From IMG/VR virus record IMGVR_UViG_3300036820_000026, positions 1 through 49,679 of that record: 49,679 bases of DNA; one strand, 5' to 3'. Made by a program: the position numbers and the translations under genes. The DNA comes from a virus. The notes beneath the pieces are model-generated. The model was not told the origin of the DNA and searched no databases. It was given only the letters and a program-made list of their open reading frames with translations. This document shows positions 1-7,800 of this stretch, piece by piece; position 1 is the first letter of the stretch, and every line of letters starts with the position of its first letter.

Positions 1-1
1 G

Positions 2-139
2 ATCACCAACCCGGACGGGTCCACGTCGGTCCTGAACGGCGCCGAAGCCGTGATCGTTCAGGCTTCCGAGGCCGTGACCGTGGGCATCGTCCCCGGCACC
101 CCGTCGCCCGAGGCCCCCGTAACCCCTCCGGCGAGCTAG
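2..139 (+). CDS. 3' end of a truncated hypothetical gene
   Basis: The window opens inside a rightward reading frame whose last 45 codons are visible and end at TAG 137-139. The visible part is rich in Val, Ala and Pro and ends in a Pro/Ala-rich tail (TPSPEAPVTPPAS). It has no cysteines or recognisable motif. The next gene starts 6 nt downstream, so it looks like part of the same rightward operon. Function unknown; only the C-terminus can be described. Confidence 0.5.
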   Translation: MTNPDGSTSVLNGAEAVIVQASEAVTVGIVPGTPSPEAPVTPPAS

Positions 140-145
140 GTCCCA

Positions 146-256
146 GTGACCGCGAACCAGCGGCTGGCCGACCGCCTCACCGAGCAGGCAGCCGAGCTCA
201 TCACCCTCGCCAACGAAGTCCTGCGCCGCGACCCGCCACCCAAGGAGGAGCCGTGA
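146..256 (+). CDS. small hypothetical protein, 36 aa
   Basis: GTG start with a 36-codon frame ending TGA 254-256. The stop overlaps the GTG start of the next gene (GTGA), which is the usual sign of translational coupling. The peptide is predicted to be mostly one amphipathic helix (NQRLADRLTEQAAELITLAN) followed by a charged PPPKEEP tail that also encodes the GGAG ribosome-binding site of the next gene. No family recognised. The tight coupling is the main argument that it is a real gene. Confidence 0.45.
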   Translation: MTANQRLADRLTEQAAELITLANEVLRRDPPPKEEP

Positions 257-510
257 GCGTGCTCGCAGGCCTCGAGACCAGGCTGAAGGCGTTCGTGGAG
301 GACGCGGTGCGTGAGGCCGAGCAGAACGCCCCGGAAATCGACGCGGCGATCTACACGGCCATGACCGCAGCAGGTGTGCCGCCCGCGTGGGCGCAGAACG
401 CAGCCGACCAGGTGAAGATGGCCATAGACCACTTCGCTGCCGATCATGCGCCCGCGCAGCCGGAACCGGCTCCCGAGCCCGTCCCAGACCCTGGCGTGCC
501 GGGAGCCTGA
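253..510 (+). CDS. hypothetical protein, 85 aa
   Basis: GTG start at 253 inside the preceding stop, with AAGGAGGAG just upstream. Residues 1-60 look like an amphipathic helical domain (LETRLKAFVEDAVREAEQ, then a WAQNAADQVKMAIDHF helix); residues 65-85 are a Pro/Glu/Ala-rich disordered tail (PAQPEPAPEPVPDPG). It sits in a chain of small overlapping genes upstream of the terminase. Function unknown. A small virion or DNA-packaging accessory is possible, but nothing in the sequence proves it. Confidence 0.6.
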   Translation: MSVLAGLETRLKAFVEDAVREAEQNAPEIDAAIYTAMTAAGVPPAWAQNAADQVKMAIDHFAADHAPAQPEPAPEPVPDPGVPGA

Positions 511-513
511 GCG

Positions 514-669
514 GTGGAGCAGACGCTGAAGTGCCCGGTGTGCGGAGAGCCGTACAAGGTCTACTCGCACTACGCGGGTGACCAGTCCGCATGCGGGCGC
601 TGCCAGGCCAAGGCCCGGGGCGGCTCGCTGCGCGACCGGATCAGCCACGTCCTGGCCGGCATGCGGTGA
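514..669 (+). CDS. small zinc-ribbon protein, 51 aa
   Basis: GTG start 3 nt after the previous stop; frame of 51 codons ending TGA 667-669, which overlaps the next GTG (GTGA). Two cysteine pairs, CPVCG near residue 8 and CGRC near residue 38, with an intervening YxVYSHYAGDQ segment, make a treble-clef or rubredoxin-like zinc knuckle likely. The C-terminus is basic (KARGGSLRDRISHVL). Such small zinc proteins are common in actinophages and usually uncharacterised; nucleic-acid binding is an inference. Confidence 0.6.
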   Translation: MEQTLKCPVCGEPYKVYSHYAGDQSACGRCQAKARGGSLRDRISHVLAGMR

Positions 670-1010
670 ACTACGACCAGCCGAGGCAACTCAAGGACGG
701 CGGCTGGCACTACACGCAGATGAACGACGACCGCATCTGGCCGATTGGCTACTGCCGTGACCACGGCCCGCATGAGACCGAAGACGAGGCCCGGCGCTGC
801 TACCGGGACTACGAACTGAATGAGCGCCTGCTGCTCAACGGCACGCTCGGCAACTGGAACCCGTGCGAGCACCCCGGCTGCGACGTGCTGACCAACCGGG
901 GAGTCAGCATCGACGGGTGGCAGAAGTGGCGCCTCTGCGATGAGCACCGGACGAGGGAATGCTGCGCCGAACTGTACGGCGAGATGGCCGGGAACTCGGT
1001 GCACTCGTGA
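666..1010 (+). CDS. hypothetical protein with C-terminal zinc-binding cysteines, 114 aa
   Basis: The frame is open further upstream, but the GTG at 666 is preferred because it overlaps the preceding stop in the GTGA arrangement used throughout this cluster. The N-terminal half is polar and aromatic (GGWHYTQMNDDRIWPIGYC). The C-terminal half carries CEHPGCD, then a WRLCDEH and a RECC element, a plausible CxxxxC...CxxH zinc site. Its stop overlaps the ATG of the next gene (TGATG). No family recognised. Confidence 0.6.
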   Translation: MNYDQPRQLKDGGWHYTQMNDDRIWPIGYCRDHGPHETEDEARRCYRDYELNERLLLNGTLGNWNPCEHPGCDVLTNRGVSIDGWQKWRLCDEHRTRECCAELYGEMAGNSVHS

Positions 1011-1123
1011 TGGAGTTCACCTGCCGTCCCTGTCAGCGTGGGGACTGTGCCGACATCCTCGGCGCCTGCACGGATGCTCGCTGCCAGTGCTGCGGTACCG
1101 ACGTGGACGACGACGGCTACTAG
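1010..1123 (+). CDS. cysteine-rich micro-protein, 37 aa
   Basis: ATG at 1010 overlaps the previous TGA. The 37-residue product has seven cysteines (CRPCQRGDC, then C, then CQCC) and an acidic DVDDDGY tail, so it probably binds a metal ion. The start CRPCQRGDC resembles short zinc-knuckle proteins in other actinophages. It is the last gene of the left-hand cluster; 38 nt without a gene follow before the terminase small subunit. Confidence 0.5.
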   Translation: MEFTCRPCQRGDCADILGACTDARCQCCGTDVDDDGY

Positions 1124-1161
1124 CCGCGCCCTCTTTGGCTGAACCGTGACCGGGGCTCTGT

Positions 1162-1773
1162 ATGGCTAAGGCCGGGCCGTTCTGCGGCGCGCAGCGGCGC
1201 GGCGGCAAAGGGCCGTGCGGTCTTGATGCTGGCGCCGGCACCGACCACAAGGGCTACGGGCGATGCTCGTGGCATGGAGGCGCTTCTCCGGCGGGAGGCA
1301 AGGCAGCGGCTGAGCAGATGGCCGAGAAGGCTGTGGCCACCTACGGCCTGCCGCGTGACATCTCGCCGACCGACGCGCTGCTGGAAGAGGTCCGCTTCAC
1401 AGCGGGTCATGTGGCGTGGCTGCGGCAGCGGGTGTCCGAGCTGGCACCTGACGCGCTGACGTGGGGCACGCGGGAAGTTGTCGACAAGCAGGCGACCGAG
1501 TTCACGGGCACGGACACGACCGAGGCCGCCGCGGTGAACGTGTGGCTGGAGCTGTACTACCGGGAGCGCAAGCACCTGCTGGACGTGTGCAAGGCCGCGA
1601 TATCGGTGGGCATCGAGGAGCGGTACGTCCGCCTCGAGGAGGCCAAGGGCCAGCTTGTCGCTGACCTGATCCGGCGCATCCTCGGCCGCCTGGACCTGAG
1701 CGACCTGCAGCAGGACGTCTCGGCGCGGGTGATCCCGGAGGAGTTCCGCCGGGCCATTGCTTCCCTGAACTAG
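1162..1773 (+). CDS. terS: terminase small subunit
   Basis: 203 aa. The N-terminus has a zinc-finger-like module FCGAQRRGGKGPCG...GRCSWHGG (residues 8-40) seen in many actinophage small terminases, which recognise packaging-start DNA. The rest is helical (GHVAWLRQRVSEL; a YYRERKHLLDVCKAAISVGI helix; EEAKGQLVADLIRRIL), consistent with the oligomerisation core. It lies 8 nt upstream of the large subunit, the normal partner order. Identification rests on the N-terminal motif plus position; the DNA site it binds is not identifiable here. Confidence 0.8.
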   Translation: MAKAGPFCGAQRRGGKGPCGLDAGAGTDHKGYGRCSWHGGASPAGGKAAAEQMAEKAVATYGLPRDISPTDALLEEVRFTAGHVAWLRQRVSELAPDALTWGTREVVDKQATEFTGTDTTEAAAVNVWLELYYRERKHLLDVCKAAISVGIEERYVRLEEAKGQLVADLIRRILGRLDLSDLQQDVSARVIPEEFRRAIASLN

Positions 1774-1781
1774 GGGCGTCA

Positions 1782-3341
1782 TTGACGGCCACATGGCTTG
1801 AGGCTGGGCTGGCGGAGTTCGAGAAGCCGCCGGATGACGTGTTCGCCCGGCTCGGCTTCGTGCCCAACCCGGGCCCGCAGACGCGCTTTCTCGCGTTGCC
1901 GGATGAGAACATCGACGTGCTCTACGGCGGGGCGGCCGGTGGCAGCAAATCGACCAGTTTGCTCCTGTATGCCCTGCGTGCGTGCGTCCGCTTCCCCGGC
2001 CTGCAGGCGTTCTGGTTCCGCCGCTCGTTCCCCGAACTGCGCCAGTCGGTGCTGCGGATGCTCGGCCGCTACCAGCACGCCAAGGCACTCGGCGGCAAGT
2101 GGAACGAGGGCAACTTCGAGCTCCGGTTCGCCAACGGCTCGATCCTGACGTTCAGCCACGCCAAGAACATCCAGGAAGCCTCAGCGTTCCTGTCCGCCGA
2201 GATCAACCTGCTCATCATCGACGAGCGCACCACGATCCCGCCCGGCGTCGTGGACATGCTGTACAGCCGTGTCCGCTCCGGCGTCGCCGGGGTACCGTGC
2301 CTCGGTGTCCGAAGCGCCACAAACCCGGGCAGCATCGGCCATGGCCGCGTAAAGACCGAGTACGTAAAGGCCACCCAGCATGGCATGGAGGAGGTCACCG
2401 ACCGGTTCAACCGGCGGCGGCTGTTCATCCAGGCGCGGGTTACGGACACGCCGCAGCTGGGCGATGAGTACCGGGCGAACCTTGCCGGCCTGGACGAGAA
2501 GCTCCGCAAGGCGATGGAGGAAGGCGACTGGTCCACCTTCGAGGGCCAGGTCTTCCCCGAACTGACCTGGGACCGTCACGTCGTGGCACCCGTCACCATC
2601 CCTGCGTCGTGGACGCGGTACGTGGGCGTGGACTGGGGCTACACCGCGCCGTGGGCGGTCGGCTGGTTCGCGGTCGACGAGGACGGCCGGGTGTGGCTGT
2701 ACCGGGAGATCTACGAAACGCAGGTCGGCGAGGAACAGCAGGCGCAGCGCATCCTCGCTGCCGAGGCGCCCGATGAGCACGTCGCCGTCCGCTACGCCGA
2801 TGACGCCATGTGGGCTGTGCGGGGTAGCGCGAAGCCCATTGCGTCGGTCTATGCCACCGAGGGCTGTGCTCTCACCAGGGCAGGCAAGGGCCCCGGTTCG
2901 CGCATCGCCGGCTGGCAGCGCATCCACACGTACCTGTCGGACGGCCCTGCGTGCCCGCATCACCGGGCGCTGGGCTGGGATTCGTGCCCGATGCTGCACG
3001 TGTTCTCGACGTGCCCGAAGTGGTTCGACGAACTGTCAGAGCTGCCGCATTCGGTCACGGGCGACCCGGAGGACGCGGACACCAATGCAGCCGACCACCT
3101 CGCCGACCTCACCAGGTACGTCCTCCTGAACATCGGCGGCGGCGCTGCCGGGTGGATCGCCTGGGCGCAGAGGCAGGCCGAACTCGCCACAGCCGGATCG
3201 GCTGACGCGCTCGAGCCACCCGCCGAGGCGAACGGTCACGCCATCTCCGCGAGCCCTGCCGTGACACCGGAAGCTGAGACGCCGGAACAGGCCAGGCAGC
3301 GGGCACGGAACGCGGCGGTGCGCGAACTGATGGGCAGCTGA
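1782..3341 (+). CDS. terL: terminase large subunit (packaging ATPase/nuclease)
   Basis: 519 aa. The ATPase domain has a Walker A-like YGGAAGGSKS (from residue 48) and Walker B INLLIIDE (D147-E148). The C-terminal RNase H-like nuclease begins YVGVDWGYTAPWAVGW with D284 as the first metal ligand. Together they cut and pump concatemeric DNA into the prohead at the portal. The start is TTG at 1782, because no in-frame ATG/GTG lies near and the frame must open before the conserved N-terminus. The last residues, TPEQARQRARNAAVRELMGS, reappear as a partial duplicate near 3775-3831. Confidence 0.93.
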   Translation: MTATWLEAGLAEFEKPPDDVFARLGFVPNPGPQTRFLALPDENIDVLYGGAAGGSKSTSLLLYALRACVRFPGLQAFWFRRSFPELRQSVLRMLGRYQHAKALGGKWNEGNFELRFANGSILTFSHAKNIQEASAFLSAEINLLIIDERTTIPPGVVDMLYSRVRSGVAGVPCLGVRSATNPGSIGHGRVKTEYVKATQHGMEEVTDRFNRRRLFIQARVTDTPQLGDEYRANLAGLDEKLRKAMEEGDWSTFEGQVFPELTWDRHVVAPVTIPASWTRYVGVDWGYTAPWAVGWFAVDEDGRVWLYREIYETQVGEEQQAQRILAAEAPDEHVAVRYADDAMWAVRGSAKPIASVYATEGCALTRAGKGPGSRIAGWQRIHTYLSDGPACPHHRALGWDSCPMLHVFSTCPKWFDELSELPHSVTGDPEDADTNAADHLADLTRYVLLNIGGGAAGWIAWAQRQAELATAGSADALEPPAEANGHAISASPAVTPEAETPEQARQRARNAAVRELMGS

Positions 3342-3360
3342 CCCCTAGGCTTGCGGCATG
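3267..3360 (+). repeat. direct repeat unit 1: terminase 3' end plus TTGCGGCATG
   Basis: This stretch encodes the last ~25 residues of the terminase and runs on through the stop codon to TTGCGGCATG. A diverged second copy lies at 3748-3843 in the same orientation. The copies agree in the coding part (PEQARQRAR-AAVRELMGS) and in the TTGCGGCATG after the stop. The ATG of this unit could open a 16-codon frame (3358-3408), probably not a real gene. Confidence 0.7.
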
Positions 3361-3407
3361 ACTGAGATCGCATCCAGTGCACCGCTGGCGGAGAGGGGTG
3401 GGGTGTG

Positions 3408-3761
3408 ATGGCCACTATCGCTGAACGGGCCGCCGCAGGTCAGGCCTTCCTTGACGAGAAAGACCCCGGCTGGTGGCGCGAGGACATTGAGAACCCGGTT
3501 GACCTCGACCGGCTCGACGCGGCTCTTGACAGCCGCTGCGTGCTTGGCCAGCGCCAGGGCCGTCAGGGCTCCGGCCTCGCTTTCAGCATCCAGGCCAGAG
3601 GTCTCGGACTCACGTTGCCCGAGACCGAGCGTCTCGGGTTCTCGGTGTCCGCCGAAAACTTCGGCATGAGCGGCGAAAAGGCCGAGAACCGCGCGCTGAC
3701 CGAGGAGTGGCGCAAGGTGATCACTGACCTGCGCGCGTGGCGGTGCGGAGCCCGAAGCTGA
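3408..3761 (+). CDS. conserved actinophage hypothetical protein, 117 aa
   Basis: ATG 3408 (or GTG 3405) follows GAGAGGGG. The core has an ER-x-x-x-G-x-x-x-LDEK-x-PGW pattern (ERAAAGQAFLDEKDPGWWRE), then DLDRLDAA, RCVLGQ and a late LGFS, ending in LTEEWRKVITDLR. This layout is familiar from many actinophage and actinomycete hypothetical proteins of about 100 aa with no assigned function. It lies between two copies of the terminase 3' end, suggesting it was inserted as a cassette or left by a tandem duplication. Confidence 0.7.
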   Translation: MATIAERAAAGQAFLDEKDPGWWREDIENPVDLDRLDAALDSRCVLGQRQGRQGSGLAFSIQARGLGLTLPETERLGFSVSAENFGMSGEKAENRALTEEWRKVITDLRAWRCGARS

Positions 3762-3843
3762 ACCTGTGAGTCCCGAGCAAGCGCGGCAGCGTGCCCGCCA
3801 TGCGGCGGTGCGGGAACTGATGGGCAGCTAGGTTTGCGGCATG
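3748..3843 (+). pseudogene. direct repeat unit 2: remnant of a terminase C-terminus
   Basis: Reading in the terminase frame, 3766-3831 encodes VSPEQARQRARHAAVREL followed by MGS and TAG, nearly identical to the last 20 residues of the large terminase. The nucleotide sequence differs at several third positions, so this is not a fresh copy. It continues through TTTGCGGCATG, giving the ATG of the next small gene. The GTG at 3766 could start a 21-residue peptide, but a fossil of an ancestral terminase end is simpler. Confidence 0.65.
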
Positions 3844-3930
3844 GTCAAGGTCATCGCCTGGAGCGCCGTCGGCGTTGAGTGGTTCTGCCTGTTCGGCTTC
3901 CTCGTGACCATTCGGCGGCGGCGTCACTGA
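3841..3930 (+). CDS. small membrane peptide, 29 aa
   Basis: ATG 3841 to TGA 3928-3930. The peptide is one probable membrane span (VEWFCLFGFLVTI) flanked by a Lys and by RRRRH, giving a positive-inside C-terminus. Its start codon is donated by the duplicated TTTGCGGCATG, and the next gene begins 1 nt after its stop. No strong ribosome-binding site is visible. Real status is uncertain; it could be a fragment or a small modulator of the membrane. Confidence 0.35.
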   Translation: MVKVIAWSAVGVEWFCLFGFLVTIRRRRH

Positions 3931-3931
3931 C

Positions 3932-4396
3932 GTGACGGACTGTGCGAAATGTGGAAGCTGCTGCGAGAAGATCTGGCTGAACGCTGACCCGCGCCGCTGG
4001 TCTGCCGCCGCGCTGGAAGGCATCCCGGACCCGCGCACCGAGGACGGCTGGGCGTACTGGCTGGAGCACAGCGAGTACGCCGACGCTGACCGCAGCGCCG
4101 CCATCCGGCGCTACAACCCAGATGGCGCGATGCGCGCCGACGCTGACTTCATCGCCGCGCATTTCACCGAGGACTGCGACGGCTACTGGGCGTGCGACGC
4201 CTACGACCCGGAGCACGGCACCTGCACCGCTCACGAGGACCGGCCGCCGCTGTGCTCAGGCTTCCCCTGGTACGGCGAGCAGCCATCTGTGGAGCGAGCA
4301 GACCGCGTCCACCGCGAGTGCTCATACCTCGCCGACCTGCCGCCCGGCGACCGGCCCGAGGGCTCGCGCCCGCTGATCCCGCTGACGGTCATCTGA
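3932..4396 (+). CDS. YkgJ-like zinc/iron-chelating cysteine-cluster protein
   Basis: 154 aa from GTG 3932. The N-terminal CAKCGSCCEK and the later C...YDPEHGTCTAHEDRPPLC element followed by GFPW match the layout of the YkgJ/UPF0153 family (CxxCGxCC ... CxxYxxRPxxCrxFP). The family is thought to chelate zinc or an iron centre, but no reaction is established. It sits between the terminase and portal genes, where actinophages often carry unrelated cargo. It is probably soluble, with no signal peptide or membrane span. Confidence 0.75.
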   Translation: MTDCAKCGSCCEKIWLNADPRRWSAAALEGIPDPRTEDGWAYWLEHSEYADADRSAAIRRYNPDGAMRADADFIAAHFTEDCDGYWACDAYDPEHGTCTAHEDRPPLCSGFPWYGEQPSVERADRVHRECSYLADLPPGDRPEGSRPLIPLTVI

Positions 4397-4407
4397 GAAA
4401 GGCTTCT

Positions 4408-4578
4408 GTGACCTACTGGCCGTGCGAAGACGCGCCGGAACTCCTCAAGGCGGCGCGTCTGCTGTCGCTGAGTCACCGCACTGGCATCCTGCCGTCGCAG
4501 CTCATGAAGATGAGCGCGGACGAGGTGGAGCGCCTCTGGCGCTGGCTGCCCCCACTCATCGCTGGCACTGATGGCTGA
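4408..4578 (+). CDS. small hypothetical protein, 56 aa
   Basis: GTG 4408 preceded by GAGAAAGG at good spacing; the stop (TGA 4576-4578) overlaps the ATG of the next gene at 4571 by 8 nt, indicating coupling. The product is helical, with LLKAARLLSLSHRTG, then LPSQLMKMSADEVERLWRWL, a pattern like a small helix-turn-helix or a virion-associated linker. No family recognised. The upstream open part of the frame lacks a start with a ribosome-binding site and overlaps the previous gene, so it is not used. Confidence 0.55.
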   Translation: MTYWPCEDAPELLKAARLLSLSHRTGILPSQLMKMSADEVERLWRWLPPLIAGTDG

Positions 4579-4843
4579 CGACGAGACGCCCGCGCCCGCA
4601 TTCGGCTTCGACGGCGCGTGGCCGTTCACCGGCAGCCCGTCCGTCGCAGGCCACCCGCTGACCACCGTCTCCTCGTTCACCGTCACCGCGCCTGCTGACG
4701 GCATTCCCGTGGTCACGCTGACGCTTGTCGGCGAGGGTGCGCTGCGGCTGCTGCTCGCTTCGGGTGCCGCGAAGGTGGCTGTCTCGGACGAGACCCGGGA
4801 GGCCCTGACTGCGATGGGCTGGCGCCCTCCTGCTGAGAACTGA
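4571..4843 (+). CDS. hypothetical protein, 90 aa
   Basis: ATG 4571 inside the 3' end of the preceding gene. The N-terminus is acidic (MADDETPAP) and aromatic; the rest alternates hydrophobic residues (VSSFTVTAPADGIPVVTLTL), suggesting a small beta domain, then an Ala/Leu-rich helix and a short C-terminus. It directly precedes the portal gene, separated by 18 nt that contain the portal ribosome-binding site (AAGGGGG). No function assigned. Confidence 0.6.
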   Translation: MADDETPAPAFGFDGAWPFTGSPSVAGHPLTTVSSFTVTAPADGIPVVTLTLVGEGALRLLLASGAAKVAVSDETREALTAMGWRPPAEN

Positions 4844-4861
4844 CGCCAAGGGGGCCGCTGA

Positions 4862-7800
4862 ATGAGCGTGCGCTCCCGAGTTGCAGCGCCTGGCTCCGTC
4901 GTGGCGATGAAGGCGTTCGGCAGCCAGCAGAATGAGCCGCCGGGCATGGCGCTGGCCGCGGGCCAAGTGTCGCAGATGGACATGCAGTACCCGTTCAGCC
5001 CGGGGCAGCCGGTCGGCCCCTACGACGGGTACGGGCGCACCCCGCGCCAGATGGATTTCACGACCGGGTACAACATCGCCACCCGGCCGCGGACGCACGA
5101 GCGGGTCAGCTTCGACACCCTGCGCGGCCTGGTCGATTCGTATGATGTTGCGTCGATTTGTATCTGGCACAAGATCGACACGCTGCGCGGGCTGAAGTGG
5201 AAGCTCATCGCGGCCGACGGCTATAACGGTGACGTCAGCGGCGCGGTCGACCTGGGCATGCAGGTCATGCGCAGGCCGGACCGCAAGCACAACTTCCGGT
5301 CCTGGTTCGCCAAGTGGTTCTTCGACGTCCTCGCCTACGACGCCGCGCCGCTGTTCCGGCTCCGCAACCGCGCCGGGAAAGTCACTGGGCTGCTGCCCTT
5401 TGACGGGACCACTCTGGCGCCGCTTCTCGATTACTGGGGCAACTCCCCGTCGGCGGTCTCGCCGGGCGACCCGGAGCCGGAAGCCTACGTCCAGTATGTC
5501 AACGGCCTGCCATGGAACTGGCTCACCCGGTCGGACGTGATCTACGAGCCGTTCCGCGCGGTGAACAACTCGCCGTACGGCAAGGCGCCGATAGAATCCA
5601 TTCTGTTGAATGCAAATTGCTACAGCGACGACACCGAAGTCCTCACGGACCGCGGCTGGCTGCGGTTTGCCGAGGTGGACGTCACCTCGGACAGGTTCGC
5701 GACGCGCAATCCCGCAACCGGCGCGTTTGAGTGGCAGTCAGCGACCAGGTACCACGAGGCCGACTCCAGCGGCACCATGTACCGCGCGGCTTCCCGGAAC
5801 GTGGACCTGCTCGTCACGGGCGGTCACCGGCTACTGGTCAGCCGTCTTCCCCAGGGCTGCCCGGGCGTCAGGCACGGCAGTGAATGGCTGGTTCATGCCG
5901 AGGACCTCTACGAGTACCAGTCGTCGCTTCCGGGGGGTGGCGCGCCCGTCACGTGCCCGGCAACGAGCGCGTGGCATGCCGCTGACCTTGAGTGGTTCAC
6001 GCTTCCCGTCAGCCTGTGCGACTTCGTGCGGATGGACGGGGACGCGGTGCGTGGGGCGCGGGCAAGCGCGGGCTTCCCGGCATGCAGTCTCGGCATCACT
6101 CACCCCACGCTGCGGCGGGCGGAAAGGGGTGACCGCCTGCGCCGGGCGTCGGCCGAAGCCATCCGAGATGCCTACGGACTGCCTCGCAGCGTCATCCGGG
6201 AGGACGCGCACTATTTCAGCGAGCGCATCGAAGGTGACGACTTCGCCGCCTTCATGGGCATGTACCTGTCAGAGGGATGCGTCAGGGCGCACAACTCGAA
6301 CATCAGCATCGCGCAGGAGGAGTCCTCCAAGGGCTATGTGGAGTTCCGTGACCTGCTGGCGCGGATGCTCGGGCGCGAAGCCCCGTATCACCGTGGCGCC
6401 TTTACTTTTGGTCACACGGCGCTGGCTGACTACCTGAGGCCACTCGGGAAAGCGCATGAGAAGTACATCCCGCGCGAGGTGCTCGGGATGTCCCGGCGGC
6501 AGCTTGAGATTTTCTGGCACTTCTATGTCCTGGGCGATGGGGCTGTCTACCCGAACACGGAGATAGTTTCGACGTGCAGCAAGCGTCTCGCAGACGGCCT
6601 GCAGGAGGTCCTGCAGAAGATCGGTTACTCCAGCGCAGTGCGTCCCTTGGGGAAGCCGGCAAAGCCGACCCATCACCAGCAGTGGCAAATCCAGACTCGC
6701 CGCAAGGACGCCTACCGCGTCAGGGTTGAGCCCGTTCCTTACGAGGGCAAGGTCTACTGCGTAAGCGTTCCCAGCAAGACGCTGTACGTCCGCAGGAACG
6801 GCTATCCCACCTGGTGCGCCAACACGGACATCCGTTTCCAGTTGTACTTTCTGCAGCGATTTACTTCCGGGAACGTCCCTGAGGCCTTTGCCTCGGCGCC
6901 TGAGGGCTGGGACCCGGTGCAGATCGAGAAGTTCCAGGGCTTCTGGGATTCGATCCTGTACGGCGACCAGTCGCGCAAGCACCAGATCCGGTGGATGCCC
7001 GGCGGCGCGAAGATCGCGTGGAGCAACGAGAAAGACTTCACGGACGCCTTCTCGCTGTTCATGATGCGTAAAACATGCGCGTGCTACCACCAGGTGCCGA
7101 CTGACCTCGGGTTCACCGAGACGTCGAACTACAGCTCGGGCGAGTCGCAGGGCGACGTGCAGCACAAGGTCGGCGAACTGCCGCCGATGGAGTACGCCGA
7201 GGAGATCTTCTCCCGGTTCCTGTACGACGACCTGTGCCTGCCGGTCCAGTTCCAGTTCGACCGCGGCGAGGACCAGGACGACCGCCTCAACCAGGCCGAG
7301 TCCGACCAGATCTACATCCAGAACGCCGTCGTGTCGGCCAGCGAGGTCCGCGAGATGCGGTTCGGTCTCGGCGAGGCCGAAGGCCAGGTCGTGCCGCGGA
7401 TCTTCTTCTCGACGCGCGAGGGCCCGATCCCGCTCAACGCCCTGTACGGGGTGTCGGGGAAGATCGACCCGGCCACGGCAGCACCGGACCCGGGAACCCC
7501 GCTGCCGCACGAGGTGTTCACCACGGTCCAGGGCGTCATCCCGGACCCGCCGCTGACCGCCACGCCCCTCGCAGCCGAGGAGTACGGGCCGAAGGCGATC
7601 CCGCCCGCCCCGCCCATGCAGCAGCCAGCCGAGCCGAAGGCCACCGACCCCGCGCACCAGGTCGCCAAGGAAGGCGAAGGCGCAGCGACGGCAGGTGTCA
7701 CCAGCGAGACCGGGCTGTACTCCTACGACCTGGACAAGGGCGACGACGAGGACGAGCAGGCGGTCGCCAAGGAACTGGCCGCGTTCCGCCGCTTCGAGAA

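Noticed and set aside
3358-3408. 16-codon ORF after the terminase
   Set aside because: No ribosome-binding site; the ATG comes from the repeated TTGCGGCATG and the peptide has no feature.
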